In this document: piece by piece, positions 20,216 to 28,222 of the stretch | How the letters are laid out: each line of letters opens with the position of its first letter | Numbering within the stretch: the first letter of the stretch is position 1 | Assembly (NCBI RefSeq): GCF_029850875.1 | Contig: NZ_JAOVAM010000005.1 | Span: forward strand, 1-64,000 | Length of the DNA stretch: 64,000 bases | Reading direction: 5' to 3' | From: Rothia similimucilaginosa | GTDB lineage: Bacteria; Actinomycetota; Actinomycetes; Actinomycetales; Micrococcaceae | Made by a program: the position numbers and the translations under genes | The notes under the pieces: generated by a model | Told to the model about the DNA's origin: nothing | The model's database searches: none | The model's input: the letters and a program-made list of their open reading frames with translations, nothing else

Positions 20216-20247
20216 GGGCTCCGTATCCTGTGGATGCGGGGCCCTTT
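20216..20247 (+). terminator. Terminator after the P-type ATPase gene
   Basis: GGGCTCCGTATCC pairs with GGATGCGGGGCCC (two G-U pairs) and TTTC follows, 33 bp after the stop. Confidence 0.75.
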
Positions 20248-20269
20248 CGCGTTATCGAAAGCACCCCGT

Positions 20270-20340
20270 CCGGTGTGTGTGGGGATTTACCGGGGCACGC
20301 TGGAGCCCTGCCGGAGGCTCCCCACAAACGATGCCGAGAG
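20270..20340 (+). other. Structured intergenic segment, unassigned
   Basis: Within 20184-20730, this part can form a nested structure: GTGGGG with CCCCAC around GGAGCC-loop-GGCTCC. It could be a second terminator, part of a long leader or a small RNA. There is no coding signal. Confidence 0.3.
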
Positions 20341-20402
20341 TGTGTCTCAGCGATCACTTGAGTGGAACTTTTAACAGCTTCTGATACCGCCCTGCTCCCA
20401 CC

Positions 20403-20432
20403 TTGCTCTTAACCTGGGAAAACCCTTAGAGT
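20403..20432 (+). promoter_or_regulatory. Possible promoter of the PTS gene
   Basis: TTGCTC (20403) and TAGAGT (20427) are separated by 18 bp and lie 36 bp upstream of the antiterminator element, the expected position for a promoter whose transcript is controlled by it. Assigned by eye only. Confidence 0.4.
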
Positions 20433-20467
20433 TACAGGGAACTATTTGAGAAGGGAAACCTTCTTCA

Positions 20468-20497
20468 GGGTTGTTACTGGTTTGGCAGGCAAGACCT
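20468..20497 (+). promoter_or_regulatory. Ribonucleic antiterminator (RAT) of BglG/LicT type
   Basis: GGGTTGTTACTG followed by GTTTGG and CAGGCAAGACC matches the RAT consensus known from the bgl, lic and sac operons (GG-TTGTTACTG...CAGGCAA-ACC). Dimeric BglG/LicT/SacY proteins bind and stabilise this hairpin when sugar is available. Its last bases (20491-20497) are also the first strand of the downstream terminator, so the two folds exclude each other. No antiterminator protein gene is in this window. Confidence 0.88.
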
Positions 20498-20628
20498 GAG
20501 TTACTCAACACCGTATGGGACGGCAGTATATACTTGCCGAGAATCCCCTCTATTTGCTGTACCGAAGCTCTATAGTGAGCACGAGTGTAGTGCTTCCGGT
20601 GATTGAGAGACTCGGGTCTTTTGTGTTT
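20491..20628 (+). terminator. RAT-overlapping leader terminator
   Basis: AAGACCTGAGTTACTCAA (20491-20508) pairs with TTGAGAGACTCGGGTCTT (20603-20620) at 17 of 18 positions, counting G-U pairs, and is followed by TTGTGTTTT. The loop of about 94 nt contains smaller hairpins. It should stop transcription before the PTS gene unless the RAT hairpin forms. Confidence 0.82.
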
Positions 20629-20730
20629 TCTGAACGTGTTTTCCGGGGCTTTTCGGCTACCGCAACGTCAGGTAGGCACAGCCTCCGGCAGCAACAGTAT
20701 AGACATTGACCGCATATCTAAGGAAGTATC

Positions 20731-22824
20731 GTGAATAACCGCGAACTTGGCGAGAAGATTCTTGACGGCCTGGGTGGCCCCGAGAACATCGCGCACATTA
20801 CTCACTGTGCAACCCGCCTTCGTGTCACTCCTGTATCCAACGATGCAGTGCAGAACAAGAAGATTGAGGGCCTGCCCGGTGTTCTCTCTGTGATTGAGCA
20901 GTCCGGCCAGACTCAGGTTGTTCTGGGCGAGCGCGTTGAGGCCGTGTACAACGAGATCAACGCTCTGCCGGCTATGGCTGGTCACTCTGAGGGTGATACC
21001 AAGGTTGAGGCTGAGGGCAAGAAGACCAACTGGATCAACAGCGTCTTCGACGTTCTGTCTGACTCTTTCCGTCCGCTGCTGTGGGCACTTCTGGGTACCT
21101 CGATGATCCTGACCCTAATCGTGTTCATGCAGCAGCTGGGCTTCTTCGGCCAGTACACTGACTTGACCGGTCAGAGCGTGAACATCGACATCATTAACGG
21201 TGCTCGTGTGGCTGACCCGGAGGAAGCTAAGGCTCTGAACACCCAGTGGATGCAGCAGTTTGCTTTCTGGTACATCCTGAAGGCTGCTTCGCTGTCTGTT
21301 CTGAACTTCATGCCCATCATGCTGGGTGCTACCGCTGCTAAGCGTCTGGGCGCGAACATGTGGGTTGGTGCGGCTATCCCCGCTGCACTGATGACCGGCA
21401 CCTTCACCGATCTGACTGCTCTTGCTGACCCCGCCACCAAGGTTCTGAACGTTCCGTTCTTCGGTCTGGATCTGCCGCTGTACGCATTCAGCTACACCGG
21501 CCAGGTCTTCCCCCCGCTGCTGGCTGTTGCTCTGCTGGCTCCGCTTGAGCGCTTCCTGAAGAAGGTTATTCCTTCGATGCTGCAGATGGTGTTCGTGCCG
21601 ATGATTTCGGTCATCATTCTGGTTCCGGTGACCGCGTTCCTGGTTGGCCCCATCGGTATCGGTGTGGCTATGGGCATCTCTGACTTCCTGAAGATGGTTA
21701 ACGACCAGGCTCCGGCTCTGGTTGGTGCTCTGATTGCTGGCCTGTACCTGTTCATGGTTCCGCTGGGTCTGCACTGGCCGCTGAACGCTGTCATGATTAA
21801 CAACCTGCAGACCATGGGTACTGACTTCATTCAGTCCCCGATGGGTGCTTACAACTTCGCTGTGTTCGGCCTGGTCACCGGTGTGGCTATTAAGGCTAAG
21901 CACGACCGCGAGCTGCGCCAGACCGCTGTTGGTGCGTCGATGTCCGGTCTGCTCGGTGGTATTTCTGAGCCGTCCCTGTACGGTGTTGTGCTCCGTTACA
22001 AGCGCGTGATTCCGATTATTCTGGTTCCCGCTGTTATTGGTGGCGCTACCATTTCCTTCCTGGGTGTTAAATCTTACGCGTTTGCGTTCACTTCGCTGCT
22101 GTCGATTCCGGCGATGCAGCCTTCTCATCTGTACGCGATTGGTCTGGCTATTGCGTTCTTCGGCGCTATGACCGGTGTTCTGCTGTTCGGTTACGAGTCG
22201 AAGGCTGACGCTGTAAGGCACGCTGCGGAGCGTAAGGCTGAGGATGCTGAGGCCGCTCCTAAGGCTGAGGCTGTTGCCGCTAAGGCTGAGGCTGTTGCCG
22301 CTAAGGCTGCTCCGGCTGCTACCGCTACTACGACCGCCGTTGCTGCACCCGCTGCTTCCGCCGGTGAGGTCATTGAGCTGCACGCCCCCATTGAGGGTAC
22401 TGCTGTTGCTCTGTCTGATGTTCCGGACCCGATCTTCGCTGCTGGCAAGCTGGGCGAGGGGGTGGCGATTGAGCCGACCGGTACCACCGTGGTTGCTCCC
22501 GCTGCCGGTAAGGTTGCTGCAACCTACCCCTCGGGCCACGCTGTGGGTCTGAAGCTGGAGAACGGCATTGAGCTGCTAATTCACGTTGGTCTGGATACCG
22601 TGAACCTGGACGGTAAGGGCTTCAGCGTGAAGGTTGCTAAGGGCGATGTTGTTGCTGCTGGCGACGCTCTGATTGAGTTCGACCCTGAGGTTATCAAGGA
22701 GGCGGGTTACCCGCTGATTACCCCGGTGATTGTGACCAACACCCGCAAGTTCGCTGAGGTTAAGGGTCTGCCGGGCGTTGCTCACCAGAACCTGAGCACT
22801 GTCCTGAAGGTGACCACTAAGTAG
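20731..22824 (+). CDS. bglF: PTS beta-glucoside/sucrose-family permease, EIIBCA
   Basis: 697-aa sugar permease of the phosphotransferase system, importing and phosphorylating its sugar. Domain order is IIB (phosphorylated Cys26 in THCATRLRV), IIC (about ten membrane segments, roughly residues 105-490), an Ala/Lys/Glu-rich linker with near-duplicated AEAVAAK units, and IIA (phosphorylated His about 618 in LLIHVGLDTV). This B-C-A order is that of BglF/BglP and some sucrose permeases. The RAT upstream favours beta-glucoside or sucrose; trehalose is possible because a trehalose-6-phosphate hydrolase is at 51.7 kb. The GTG start follows AAGGAAG. Confidence 0.85.
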   Translation: MNNRELGEKILDGLGGPENIAHITHCATRLRVTPVSNDAVQNKKIEGLPGVLSVIEQSGQTQVVLGERVEAVYNEINALPAMAGHSEGDTKVEAEGKKTNWINSVFDVLSDSFRPLLWALLGTSMILTLIVFMQQLGFFGQYTDLTGQSVNIDIINGARVADPEEAKALNTQWMQQFAFWYILKAASLSVLNFMPIMLGATAAKRLGANMWVGAAIPAALMTGTFTDLTALADPATKVLNVPFFGLDLPLYAFSYTGQVFPPLLAVALLAPLERFLKKVIPSMLQMVFVPMISVIILVPVTAFLVGPIGIGVAMGISDFLKMVNDQAPALVGALIAGLYLFMVPLGLHWPLNAVMINNLQTMGTDFIQSPMGAYNFAVFGLVTGVAIKAKHDRELRQTAVGASMSGLLGGISEPSLYGVVLRYKRVIPIILVPAVIGGATISFLGVKSYAFAFTSLLSIPAMQPSHLYAIGLAIAFFGAMTGVLLFGYESKADAVRHAAERKAEDAEAAPKAEAVAAKAEAVAAKAAPAATATTTAVAAPAASAGEVIELHAPIEGTAVALSDVPDPIFAAGKLGEGVAIEPTGTTVVAPAAGKVAATYPSGHAVGLKLENGIELLIHVGLDTVNLDGKGFSVKVAKGDVVAAGDALIEFDPEVIKEAGYPLITPVIVTNTRKFAEVKGLPGVAHQNLSTVLKVTTK

Positions 22825-22841
22825 TTCGCTATATAGGCTCT

Positions 22842-22873
22842 AAGGGGCCCCACCATTACGGTGGGGCCCCTTT
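22842..22873 (+). terminator. Terminator after the PTS gene
   Basis: AAGGGGCCCCACC pairs with GGTGGGGCCCCTT over a short ATTAC loop and is followed by TCCTTAT. Confidence 0.92.
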
Positions 22874-23005
22874 CCTTATATCACCCCTTTTCATATGCTC
22901 TGCTTCCTGATGTGCTGATTCTTTGGGCCGGGTTTGCTGGGGCGTATGCACTAGCCGGGGGTATTTCTGCTAATGTAAGAATAAGCTCAACAAGGAAGTT
23001 CTCAA

Positions 23006-24049
23006 GTGATAGGGAGTACGATGATGTCTTCTGATACTAGGACATGGGATACCGGGGTGTGGGAAGAGCAGCAAAAAGAGCTACGCGCTCTTTCTCCTGT
23101 TCGGCGGCTGATGCGCCGGCTCAATCTTGAGGCGCTCGTTTACGAGTCCGCGCCGTTCCCGGTTCTGCTGCGTAGACTCTCCGCGCTGATTCCAGCCTGC
23201 CTTCTGTGGTGGGTTATCTACGAGCCGCACCGGCTTGCTTCCTCCACCAGCCTCCCCGAGGGTACTCATGCTATTACGCTACTCCCCGGAGCCTGGGGTG
23301 ACCCCGCTACGGGGGCTTATGGAGGTCTTCCTGAGCTGCCGGGGGTCCTCGTGCGCTGGGTGCTGTGCATCGCGGCAATGGTGGCTGTCGTTCATCTCTG
23401 CGGCGTCAAGGCGAAGGGTCAGAGCTTCACCATTCCTCACGATGCGCGTTCACGGCTGATTGCGCTGATGCAGGCTCTGGGCATTTTCGGTGCTTTCGCC
23501 CTGGTCGTCTGGATCGAGTACATGATGACTCCGCTGACCCTCATGTTTGAAACCGTGTACGCGGGCCCGACCGCAGCCTATAGCGGCGACGGCATGATTC
23601 CCCTGCACCTGTTCCTGTCCTCCTCGTTGAGCGCTATTTTCTTGGGCTATTTTTGTGTGAACATTCTTGCCTCGCTGAATATCCCCGGGTACCTGGGCAT
23701 CCCCGCAATTATTTACGTGGGGGCGCTCCCATGGGCTCAGGCGGAGCGGCACCAATTCACCTTGGCGCTGGCGTGGGTTATTGCGGTGGCGCTGGTGAGT
23801 TGGCTGGTACGCGGCATGTGGGGCACCCTGCTGGCATGCGTGGGCTATTCTCTCTGGATTGTGCTGGTGGCAACCAGCGGTGATCCTTTTGATCTGTCCG
23901 CTAATATGAGCCGTGTGCTCGTAATTTTGGGTTTCCCGCTGGCTTTCATCGTCGCTGGAGGCGGCATTTACCGCATCTTCTATCTGCGGCAGAACCCGAA
24001 GATGTTGAGGTACCTGCAAGAGCGCGCCCTGTACCTGGGCGAGTGGTAG
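23006..24049 (+). CDS. Multi-pass membrane protein of unknown function
   Basis: 347 aa with about seven or eight hydrophobic segments, after a charged N-terminus (ELRALSPVRRLMRRLNLEALVYESAPFPVLLRRLSALIP). It has no motif I recognise as a transporter, kinase or enzyme. The GTG at 23006 is 8 bp after AAGGAAG; an ATG at 23021 with GGGAG upstream is an alternative giving 342 aa. It stands alone, with a terminator on each side. The N-terminal layout, with a loop before a first segment ending in WWVIYEPH, might suggest an RDD-like protein, but this is weak. Confidence 0.75.
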   Translation: MIGSTMMSSDTRTWDTGVWEEQQKELRALSPVRRLMRRLNLEALVYESAPFPVLLRRLSALIPACLLWWVIYEPHRLASSTSLPEGTHAITLLPGAWGDPATGAYGGLPELPGVLVRWVLCIAAMVAVVHLCGVKAKGQSFTIPHDARSRLIALMQALGIFGAFALVVWIEYMMTPLTLMFETVYAGPTAAYSGDGMIPLHLFLSSSLSAIFLGYFCVNILASLNIPGYLGIPAIIYVGALPWAQAERHQFTLALAWVIAVALVSWLVRGMWGTLLACVGYSLWIVLVATSGDPFDLSANMSRVLVILGFPLAFIVAGGGIYRIFYLRQNPKMLRYLQERALYLGEW

Positions 24050-24137
24050 CAACCGGTTAGGGCGATGTTCCCCTAGTTTTTGTAATTACATATCCCGCTA
24101 ATGTATCCAGCTAAAGGACACAGAACAAGCGGGACAG

Positions 24138-24176
24138 AAAATCCCGGGCACTCTCTCGTGAGAGTACCCGGGATTT
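24138..24176. terminator. Bidirectional terminator at the end of the peptide-binding gene array
   Basis: AAATCCCGGG pairs with CCCGGGATTT, with an inner ACTCTC/GAGAGT stem. It lies between the plus-strand membrane protein gene and the converging binding-protein gene 1. Confidence 0.9.
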
Positions 24177-24231
24177 CGAGTCCTACAGGACGACTAGAGC
24201 ATTACCGAAAAGGGTATTACTCCCGTCTGTT

Positions 24232-25935
24232 CTACTCCTGCCAGCCAACGTTGACCCAGTAGTCAGCGCTGGTGTAGCTCTGCTTGAACAGGGACGGACC
24301 GTAGTTCGCGACCTTAGCCTTGACAGCGGCGTACATCGGGCCGTTTGCGTAGGGCAGGTACACTGCGACCTTCTCGTAGTAGAGCTTCTCCGCCTCGTTA
24401 GCGATCTTGATGCGCTCGTCTTCCTTCTCGGTGTTCTGCAGCTTCTCGATGAGCTTATCAACTTCGGGGTCACCGACTCCGAACACCTCGGTGGTGAAGA
24501 AGTAGGGTGCCGAGGAAGCCAGGTCGGGCAGAACGCCCCAACCGGTGAAGATTGCTTCGTAGCTCTTCTGGCCGAGCACGGAGTTGGAGTTCGACTGCGG
24601 CTGGTTGTCAGCGCTCAGGCGGATACCTGCGGACTTCAGCTGCTGCTCCAGAATCTGGTAGACAGCCTGGTAGACCGCCTCGGAACCGAAAGAGGTCAGA
24701 GCGAAGCCAGCAACCTTGCCGTTCTTAGCGTAGTAGTCGCCGGACTTGGAGTAGCCTGCGGCCTCCAGAATCTTGCCAGCTGCCTGTGCACCGGTGTCAC
24801 CAGCGTAGTTGTTCTGGTAACCCTTCTGGAACGGCATTGCGATGATGGAGCCGGGCAGCGGCTCGGTCCAGCCGAGCTGCGAGAAGTATGCCTTAGCGAT
24901 CTGCTCGCGGTCCACAGAAGCAAGGATTGCGCGGCGCAGTGCCAGATCCTCGATGCGCTTGGGGTTCAGCTGAATGACGTTGACGTTGGTGTTCTGGCTC
25001 TGGCGAATCTCGGTGCCAGCCTGGCCCTTCACAGCGTTGTAGCTGGTTGCGCCGATGAAGGTGAACGCGTCCAGTTCGCCGTTCTTGAAGCTTGCACGGA
25101 TTGCTTCGGAGTCCATCTGACGCCAGATGATGCGGTCCAGGACCGGCTTCTCGCCCCACCACTTGTCGTTCTTGACCAGGGTGAGAACCTTCTGGGAGGA
25201 GTTCCACTCGCCAATCTTGAAGGGACCTGCCCAGTACTGGTCGAGGGGCTTGTCAACGAAGCCTTCGTTGAAGAGGTTGACATCTTCCAGTGCGGGGTGG
25301 ATTGCGAAGGCGCACAGACCCTCGGAGGGGTAGTACGGGGTCTTCATGGTGACCTTAACGTGGAAGTTGTCGCCGTCCACAGCCTCGATGCTTTCAACCT
25401 GCTGCCACATGGTGTTGTCGGTGATGTGGTAGGGGTTGTCGGTGGTTGCGCGGTAGACCTTCCAGCAAGCCTGCACAGCCTTCACGTCCATGGGGGTGCC
25501 GTCGTTGAAGGCAGCCTTGGGGTTGATCTTGAAGGTCGCGGTCTGCACACCGTTGACGGTTTCGGTCTTGTGCTCGAGGCAGAACTCGGGGTTGAGGGTG
25601 CCTTCACCGTCAGGGCTCATAGTGTAGAAGCCCATAACAGCGGGGATGTTGCAGGGTGCCAGCGCATCCAGGTTGCTGGAAGTATAGCCGCTCTGGGTCT
25701 GCAGGTTGAAGTTGGGGCCCAGCGCAGTAGCTGCGAGGGTCAGGGTTCCGCCCTGCTTGAGGGAGGAACGGTCCTGCTTGTTGACCTGAAGGTTCTTCAG
25801 AATATCTTCAGCGTTGCTAGCGGCGCTACCGCCAACCTTTTCCTTCGAGCCGCCGCAGGCAGCCAGCAGACCGACGGTGCCGAGGGCAACGGTGCCGGTC
25901 AGGAGGGTACGGCGAGAGACAGACATGCTCTTCAT
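24232..25935 (-). CDS. Peptide-binding lipoprotein (SBP family 5), array copy 1
   Basis: 567-aa OppA/DppA-type lipoprotein that binds oligopeptides outside the membrane for the OppBC-DF translocator. The start is ATG 25935 (AGGAGA 6 bp upstream); an earlier in-frame start would bury the signal peptide. Signal: SRRTLLTG, twin-arginine-like, then the lipobox LAACGG. Family-5 landmarks are FKINPKAAFNDGTPMDVKAV, the DQYWAGPFKIGEW stretch and KVLTLVKNDKWWGEKP. It is the last of six tandem paralogues and closest to copy 3 (near-identical lipoprotein signal and DRSSLKQGG). Its -10-like TATACT is about 125 bp upstream. Confidence 0.93.
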   Translation of the reverse strand: MKSMSVSRRTLLTGTVALGTVGLLAACGGSKEKVGGSAASNAEDILKNLQVNKQDRSSLKQGGTLTLAATALGPNFNLQTQSGYTSSNLDALAPCNIPAVMGFYTMSPDGEGTLNPEFCLEHKTETVNGVQTATFKINPKAAFNDGTPMDVKAVQACWKVYRATTDNPYHITDNTMWQQVESIEAVDGDNFHVKVTMKTPYYPSEGLCAFAIHPALEDVNLFNEGFVDKPLDQYWAGPFKIGEWNSSQKVLTLVKNDKWWGEKPVLDRIIWRQMDSEAIRASFKNGELDAFTFIGATSYNAVKGQAGTEIRQSQNTNVNVIQLNPKRIEDLALRRAILASVDREQIAKAYFSQLGWTEPLPGSIIAMPFQKGYQNNYAGDTGAQAAGKILEAAGYSKSGDYYAKNGKVAGFALTSFGSEAVYQAVYQILEQQLKSAGIRLSADNQPQSNSNSVLGQKSYEAIFTGWGVLPDLASSAPYFFTTEVFGVGDPEVDKLIEKLQNTEKEDERIKIANEAEKLYYEKVAVYLPYANGPMYAAVKAKVANYGPSLFKQSYTSADYWVNVGWQE

Positions 25936-26040
25936 GGAATTTCTCCTAGAGTATTCGCAGTGTTGTGGAGTCGGTACGCGAACGGTGCGTAGCCAGCACT
26001 CCAACCCGGCGGGAGGACAGTCTCTGCCGGGGTGGGCAGA

Positions 26041-26065
26041 ATGCCCACATTTGCTTTTAAGTATA
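26041..26065 (-). promoter_or_regulatory. Promoter-like block of peptide-binding gene 1
   Basis: On the minus strand TATACT is followed by TTAAAAGCAAATGTGGGC. The TATACT and AAATGTGG words recur upstream of copies 2, 3 and 4, suggesting duplicated promoters and leaders. No strong -35 is visible. Confidence 0.45.
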
Positions 26066-26093
26066 TCCTTGCTACTCTCTAGGGCATGGAAAA

Positions 26094-26136
26094 GCGGCGC
26101 GCTACAGAAGGTTTTAATCCTTTTGTAACACGCCGC
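26094..26136 (-). terminator. Terminator after peptide-binding gene 2
   Basis: An 18-bp stem with three G-U pairs (GCGGCG...AAAGG with CCTTCTG...CGCCGC) is followed by TTTTCC on the minus strand. Confidence 0.8.
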
Positions 26137-26190
26137 GGTAGCGCTTTTGCCCTTATGGGGTGTGTGAGCTGTGCTCAGCGCTTAAGATTT

Positions 26191-27891
26191 TTACTTTTCC
26201 CAACCGACGTTGATCCATACGTTCGGGTTGTAGTAGGGCAGACCGAAGAGCATGGGACCGTAGTTCGCCAGGCCCTTACGGCATGCCTTGAAGTTTGGGC
26301 CGTTGTGGGTCGGGACGTAGATTGCGACCTCGTCCATGTGGCGCTTCTCCAGCTCGTTCATGATCTTGAGCTGTTCCTTCGGGTCCTCGGTGGACATCAT
26401 GGTTGCTGCCAGCGAGTCCAGGTCCTTACCGTGACCGTTGTTGGTCGCGGAGATGTAGAAGTAGTTCGCTGCGTCCACCGGGGAGGTGGTGATGCCGTAG
26501 CCGCCGCTCTTGATGGTGAAGTTCTTCGCAGAGATGATGCTTGCCATTTCGGATGCACCGTGGTTGTCGATGCTCAGCTCAATACCGATTTCCTTCATCT
26601 GCTGGGTGAGGAACTGTGCGGTGGAGCTGACGACCGGGTCGGTACCGAAGGTGGTCACCGAGTAGGAAGCCTTAACCCCGTCCTTCTCGTAGTAGTCGCC
26701 ATTCTTGGTGTAGCCTGCATCCTCGAGGATCTTGGTAGCTACGTCCTTGCCGAGCTTGGTCGGGTAGTTGTCCTGGTAGCCTTCCTGCATGGGCAGCATG
26801 CACATGGAGCCGGGCAGGTTTTCCTTCCAGCCAAGCTTCTCGTAGCGCAGCTTCAGCAGCTGGTCACGGTTCAGAGCTGCAACGAATGCGCGGCGTACGG
26901 GCAGGGGCATCTTTTCGGGGTTGATTTCGTAGTTGCCCACGGCCAGTGCGCTACCCTTGCGGATATCGGTGTTTGCCACGCTGGAGAGCTCATTGTAGGA
27001 GCTGAGGGTGCTTGCGTCAGCGTAGTCGATTTCGTTGTTCTTGAATGCTGCCTGCTCTGCCTGGGAGCTCATTTCACGCCAGATAATACGCTCAAGCAGA
27101 GGCTTGGTGCCCCACCACTTCTCGTTGCGGACGACGGTGAGCACCTTGGAGGAGGAGTTCCACTCGCCGACCTTGAAGGGACCTGCCCAGTACTGGTCGA
27201 GGGGCTTGTCGTTCAGGCCGTCGTTGAAGAACTTGGGGTCGGCGAATGCCGGGTGCAGGAACGAGGTGAAGCTGCCTTCGATGGGGTACCAGGGCTTGGA
27301 CATGGTGACCTTCACGTGGCGGGTATCGCCGTCCACAGCCTCGACGCTTGCGACCTGTTCCCAGATGGGCGAGGGGGTGATCTGGTAGTCCGAACCGGAT
27401 GCCGCGGCGGTGTAGATGGTCTGGTAGCTCTTGACGGCGTTCACGTCGATGGGGGTGCCGTCGTTGAAGACTGCCTTGGGGTTGATCTTGAAGGTGACGG
27501 TCTGCACGCCGTCAACGGTCTGAGCCTTGTATTCGGTGACGTAGTCCTCGTTCATGTGGCCTTCACCGCGGAAGTCGGAGTAGTAGCCGCCAGTGAATGA
27601 GGAGTTAATTGCCGCCTGAATATTTAGGTTACCTGCGGTGTAGCCGTTGGTGTTGAGGATGTTAAAGTTCGGGCCAATGCCGTCTGCGCTCAGTCGCAGC
27701 TCGCCGCCATCCTTGAGGGCGGAGCGGTCCTTCTCGTTGTAGGAGACTGCCTTGGAAAGGTCGTCGCCAGCGGAGAGAGCGTTGCTTTCGTTCTTGGCGG
27801 AGTTGCCGCCGCAGGCTGCGAGCAGGCCGACGGTACCCAGGGCAACGGTGCCGGTGAGCAGGGTACGACGGTTGAGAGTGAAAGTGGTCAT
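26191..27891 (-). CDS. Peptide-binding lipoprotein (SBP family 5), array copy 2
   Basis: 566-aa paralogue. The signal is NRRTLLTG, then the lipobox LAACGG, with AGGAAAAC as ribosome site. It keeps FKINPKAVFNDGTPIDVNAVK, DQYWAGPFKVGEW and KVLTVVRNEKWWGTKP, typical of family 5. It differs from copies 1 and 3 in the peptide-facing middle (SSQAEQAAFKNNEIDYAD) and C-terminal half, so its specificity may differ. Flanking terminators and its own TATACT promoter block suggest a single-gene unit. Confidence 0.93.
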   Translation of the reverse strand: MTTFTLNRRTLLTGTVALGTVGLLAACGGNSAKNESNALSAGDDLSKAVSYNEKDRSALKDGGELRLSADGIGPNFNILNTNGYTAGNLNIQAAINSSFTGGYYSDFRGEGHMNEDYVTEYKAQTVDGVQTVTFKINPKAVFNDGTPIDVNAVKSYQTIYTAAASGSDYQITPSPIWEQVASVEAVDGDTRHVKVTMSKPWYPIEGSFTSFLHPAFADPKFFNDGLNDKPLDQYWAGPFKVGEWNSSSKVLTVVRNEKWWGTKPLLERIIWREMSSQAEQAAFKNNEIDYADASTLSSYNELSSVANTDIRKGSALAVGNYEINPEKMPLPVRRAFVAALNRDQLLKLRYEKLGWKENLPGSMCMLPMQEGYQDNYPTKLGKDVATKILEDAGYTKNGDYYEKDGVKASYSVTTFGTDPVVSSTAQFLTQQMKEIGIELSIDNHGASEMASIISAKNFTIKSGGYGITTSPVDAANYFYISATNNGHGKDLDSLAATMMSTEDPKEQLKIMNELEKRHMDEVAIYVPTHNGPNFKACRKGLANYGPMLFGLPYYNPNVWINVGWEK

Positions 27892-27950
27892 TAGTTTTCC
27901 TCAGTTAGGTGGGATGCTGCTTTGCTGTACGCGGGGGAACACAACCCGCA

Positions 27951-27993
27951 CACCTTTGTGACAGCACACACATTTTGCATTGGCAACAGTATA
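27951..27993 (-). promoter_or_regulatory. Promoter/leader block of peptide-binding gene 2
   Basis: On the minus strand TATACTGTT leads to GCAAAATGTGTG and then TCACAAAGGTG. The same order and last 11 bases recur at 30026-30072 before copy 3, showing a shared leader. Confidence 0.5.
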
Positions 27994-28098
27994 CACACAT
28001 TTCCCACACAATATGACCCAGTTCACCATTCCAGGGAAATATTTCAGTCAATCCCCGAAACCACCCCACCACAAAACCACCCTTCAAAAACACAGAAA

Positions 28099-28141
28099 AG
28101 CCCCGCAGTACCCCACCTCTGAGGCGGAATACCGCGGGACT
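28099..28141 (-). terminator. Terminator after peptide-binding gene 3
   Basis: A stem of about 19 bp (AGTCCCGCGGTATTCCGCC with GGTGGGGTACTGCGGGGCT) whose five non-Watson-Crick positions are all G-U when read on the minus strand. TTTTC follows. Confidence 0.82.
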
Positions 28142-28222
28142 TTACCCTTCCGGAGTCTTATGCCGGCGCCTCCGAAAATTCAGAAACCCCCGGATAGAAA
28201 TCCAGAAAATTAACCTGTGGCT

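Noticed and set aside
20270-20340. Known riboswitch or conserved small RNA before the PTS gene
   Set aside because: The nested hairpins match no riboswitch core I know; left as unassigned structure.
26086-27600. Plus-strand open frames opposite the peptide-binding genes (about 480-560 codons each)
   Set aside because: They are Gly/Val/Leu/His-rich mirror images recurring opposite each paralogue, which reflects the shared sense-strand codons and not a second gene family.
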